From UBA3792 sp964426415 (GTDB lineage: Bacteria > Bacillota > Clostridia > Christensenellales > CAG-138), in assembly GCA_964426415.1 (NCBI GenBank), contig CAYRQM010000054.1:1-9192 (forward strand): a stretch of 9,192 nt of DNA. The letters are read 5' to 3'. Of this stretch, positions 7,718 through 9,192 are shown in pieces. The first letter of the stretch is position 1; each line of letters opens with the position of its first letter. The notes below the pieces were generated by a model, which saw only the letters and a list, made by a program, of their open reading frames with translations, made no database searches and was not told the origin of the DNA. The translations under genes were made by a program, and so were the position numbers.

Positions 7718-8622
7718 GCCTTTGCCGCCTCCAATGCGTAGGTCGCCGCAATGGCGCCGTCCGCGCAGGCAGTCACCACTTGGCGCAGCGGCGTCGTGCG
7801 AATATCGCCCGCCGCAAATACGCCCTTGACGTTGGTTTCAAGATGCGCGTCGGTTGCAATGCTGCCGTCCTTTGAAAGCGCAACCTGCCTCGCCACCAAA
7901 TCGGTGCGCGGCACGACGCCCACCGCCACAAATGCGCCGTCGGTGTCGAGCGTGGTTTCGGCGTTTGTCTGAACGTTTTTCAGGCGGATTCCGCAAAGAT
8001 CCGTTTCGCCCAAGAACGCGAGCGGCACGCTGTCCCAAAGGAAGGTGATGTTCGCCGCCGCAAACGCCGCCTGCTGCAAGACCGCGCTTGCCCGCAGCGC
8101 GTCGCGCCGATGCACGACATAGACCTGCTTGCAAAGATTGGACAGGTACAGCGCATCGGAGATGGCGGTATCGCCGCCGCCGATGACCGTCGCCACGCGA
8201 TCTTTGAAGAACGCGCCGTCACAGGTGGCGCAGTAGGAAACGCCGCGCCCCGTCAGCCGCTGTTCGCCCTCGACGTCGAGCACGCGCGGGTTGGCGCCCA
8301 TGCACAAAATGACCGTCTTGGCTTCGATTGGTTCGCCGCCCACAAACAGCGTTTTGCGGCCGTCGGACAGGGTGAGCTTGTCCACGCCCTCGTAGCGGAT
8401 GGGCAGCCCAAACTTTTGCGCGTGCGTTTCAAAACGCGCCGCCAGCTCGTAGCCGTCCGGCCCGTCGGAAAAGCCGGGATAGTTGTCGATGCGGTGGGTC
8501 TTGACAATCTGCCCGCCCGTAAACATCTCCTCAAATAAAGCGACTTCGGCGCCGCCGCGCATGGCGTACAGTCCCGCCGTCAATCCCGCCGGCCCGCCGC
8601 CGATGATGGCAATATCCAACAT
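7714..8622 (-). CDS. trxB: Thioredoxin reductase (NADPH, FAD)
   Basis: A 302-residue low-molecular-weight thioredoxin reductase, close to family length. The FAD-binding fold begins at once with IIGGGPAGLTAG (6-17). The redox-active disulfide is CATC (131-134) within SYCATCDGAFF. NADPH binding is shown by IGGGDTA (147-153) and HRRDALRA (171-178), the basic residues favouring NADPH. The C-terminal FAD motif is VFAAGDIR (268-275). The ATG at 8622 is chosen because the FAD fold needs no earlier residues and ACGGAG precedes it by seven bases. The open frame runs 34 codons further upstream, but those cover the predicted promoter. No thioredoxin gene lies next to it in the window. It is the first gene of the long minus-strand operon. 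Confidence 0.96.
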   Translation of the reverse strand: MLDIAIIGGGPAGLTAGLYAMRGGAEVALFEEMFTGGQIVKTHRIDNYPGFSDGPDGYELAARFETHAQKFGLPIRYEGVDKLTLSDGRKTLFVGGEPIEAKTVILCMGANPRVLDVEGEQRLTGRGVSYCATCDGAFFKDRVATVIGGGDTAISDALYLSNLCKQVYVVHRRDALRASAVLQQAAFAAANITFLWDSVPLAFLGETDLCGIRLKNVQTNAETTLDTDGAFVAVGVVPRTDLVARQVALSKDGSIATDAHLETNVKGVFAAGDIRTTPLRQVVTACADGAIAATYALEAAKA

Positions 8623-8642
8623 ACCCAAACTCCGTTCTTCCC

Positions 8643-8662
8643 TACTATGGTATTGTATAGTA
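8643..8662. promoter_or_regulatory. Inverted repeat overlapping the trxB -10, possible operator
   Basis: TACTAT (8643-8648) and ATAGTA (8657-8662) are perfect inverted arms with an 8-bp spacer. The site covers the trxB -10 and start region, where a bound repressor would block transcription. A dimeric redox-sensing repressor would fit the gene it controls, but no regulator gene is present and the arms are short. Confidence 0.35.
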
Positions 8663-8688
8663 TACCCTATTTTCTTCCACGCGGTCAA
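8659..8688 (-). promoter_or_regulatory. Sigma-A-type promoter upstream of trxB
   Basis: On the minus strand TTGACC (8688-8683) and TATACT (8664-8659) each match consensus at five of six positions and are 18 bases apart. Transcription would start near 8652, leaving a leader of about 30 bases before trxB. An A+T-rich patch surrounded by GC-rich DNA supports the call. No other clear promoter is visible before cdaA, so this one probably serves all six genes from trxB to the permease. Confidence 0.7.
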
Positions 8689-8936
8689 GGTGTTTGAGAA
8701 AGAAAAACGATGCGTCGCCGCCATGTGCTCCGCTTGGTTCGCAACGGCTCCTTCGGCTTCGCCTCATCCGCCATTGCTCGCCCGTTCCGTCGCGCCTCCT
8801 CTCCGCAAAAGGTCACGCGCTCGCTTCGGCTGTTCGGTGAGCCCGCGCCCTCACGACGCCTACGCGGCGCTACCAACCTTTTGCGGGAACACCCGTGTAC
8901 ACGCTTCTCGAAAAAAGGCGCAAATAACGCTTTATC
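8689..8936. other. Intergenic region with no supported gene
   Basis: About 250 bp between the trxB promoter and the right-hand repeats. Open frames on both strands (for example 8685-8942 minus and 8710-9027 plus) run through it, but they are rich in R, S and P, lack a convincing ribosome site, and extend into the neighbouring promoter or repeats. The plus strand has many TTCG, CGCC and GCGC runs. I recognise no tRNA, riboswitch or terminator. A diverged repeat or an unrecognised structured RNA cannot be excluded. Confidence 0.5.
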
Positions 8937-9013
8937 TGTCATCCTGAGGCTGCGCCGAAGGATCTCGCGTGTAGGCGGGAGATTCTTCCTTGCTTCGCTG
9001 CGTCAGAATGACA
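8937..9013. repeat. 77-bp imperfect palindrome, family B copy 1
   Basis: Begins TGTCATCCTGAG and ends CGTCAGAATGACA, with inverted ends and internal complementary blocks (GAAGGATCTC against GAGATTCTTC). Its outer arms match those of the left-hand 62-bp elements in reverse orientation, but the centre is longer (GTGTAGGCGGG). Identity with the second copy continues 16 bases past the palindrome (ACGAAGTGCTGTAATC, to 9029) and two bases before it (TC), making a repeat of about 95 bp. Confidence 0.9.
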
Positions 9014-9058
9014 ACGAAGTGCTGTAATCAAAATGACGACAGCGCCGCCATTACCATA

Positions 9059-9090
9059 ATTTCTTCATTTCTTCATTCCTTCATTTCTTC
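9059..9090. repeat. 8-bp tandem repeat (ATTTCTTC x4)
   Basis: Four head-to-tail copies of ATTTCTTC, the third reading ATTCCTTC, within the 70-bp spacer that separates the two family B palindromes. It is pyrimidine-rich on the plus strand. Such a tract could vary in copy number by slippage. No gene is nearby to be affected, so a function is not evident. Confidence 0.8.
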
Positions 9091-9099
9091 ATTCCCGTC

Positions 9100-9176
9100 T
9101 GTCATCCTGAGGCTGCGCCGAAGGATCTCGCGTGTAAGCGGGAGATTCTTCCTTGCTTCGCTGCGTCAGAATGACA
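9100..9176. repeat. 77-bp imperfect palindrome, family B copy 2
   Basis: Same orientation as the copy at 8937-9013 and differs at one base (A instead of G at 9136). The shared 16-base tail runs to the last base of the window (9192). The direct duplication with a 163-bp period suggests a tandem array that may continue to the right. Confidence 0.9.
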
Positions 9177-9192
9177 ACGAAGTGCTGTAATC

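Noticed and set aside
8899..8934. Rho-independent terminator near a T-run on the minus strand
   Set aside because: The possible stem before the six T residues is only about three base pairs.
8685..8942. 85-residue minus-strand gene upstream of trxB
   Set aside because: It overlaps the trxB -35 hexamer, is rich in R, S and P, and starts inside the repeat boundary with no convincing ribosome site.
8990..9190. Small plus-strand protein reading through the right-hand palindromes
   Set aside because: The same peptide (ILRLRRRISRV...) appears twice because the repeat is translated twice. There is no ribosome site and the frame ends with the repeat.

Overview
The window most likely comes from a GC-rich member of the Firmicutes, probably a Clostridia lineage. 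The evidence is the adjacent pair cdaA (membrane diadenylate cyclase) and ybbR/cdaR, Shine-Dalgarno sites of the AGGAGG type, the use of TTG and GTG starts, and an Obg-YhbY pair. I cannot name a genus. All eight genes I support lie on the minus strand and are read from right to left.

The right edge (about 8935-9192) holds two nearly identical 93-bp palindromic repeats separated by a short 8-bp tandem repeat. About 250 bp to their left (8689-8936) holds no gene I can support. A well-formed promoter at 8659-8688 then drives a compact six-gene unit: trxB (thioredoxin reductase), nth (endonuclease III), obgE (ribosome-assembly GTPase), a YhbY-type CRM-domain RNA-binding protein, and an ABC transporter ATPase with its permease. 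Neighbours overlap by 4-17 bp or lie within 12 bp of each other, so they are probably one translationally coupled operon. It combines redox homeostasis, base-excision repair, 50S ribosome maturation and a membrane exporter.

A second promoter (extended -10 with a perfect TATAAT) lies just past the end of the permease. It serves cdaA-ybbR, which make and control the essential second messenger c-di-AMP. The third gene usual for this locus, glmM, is not immediately downstream. A truncated palindromic repeat starts 10 bp after the ybbR stop instead.

The left kilobase (1-963) is a composite repeat region: 62-bp imperfect palindromes with TGTCAT...ATGACA ends alternate with arrays of a 17-bp direct repeat (consensus ATGRCAACCAHGTTCGS). 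A small stand-alone GIY-YIG nuclease gene sits inside it, in the exact slot where the other units carry only a 12-bp GC-rich spacer. The palindromes at the two ends of the window belong to related families in opposite orientation and bracket the whole gene block. The nuclease within its repeat array is the part of the window most likely to be a poorly described system.
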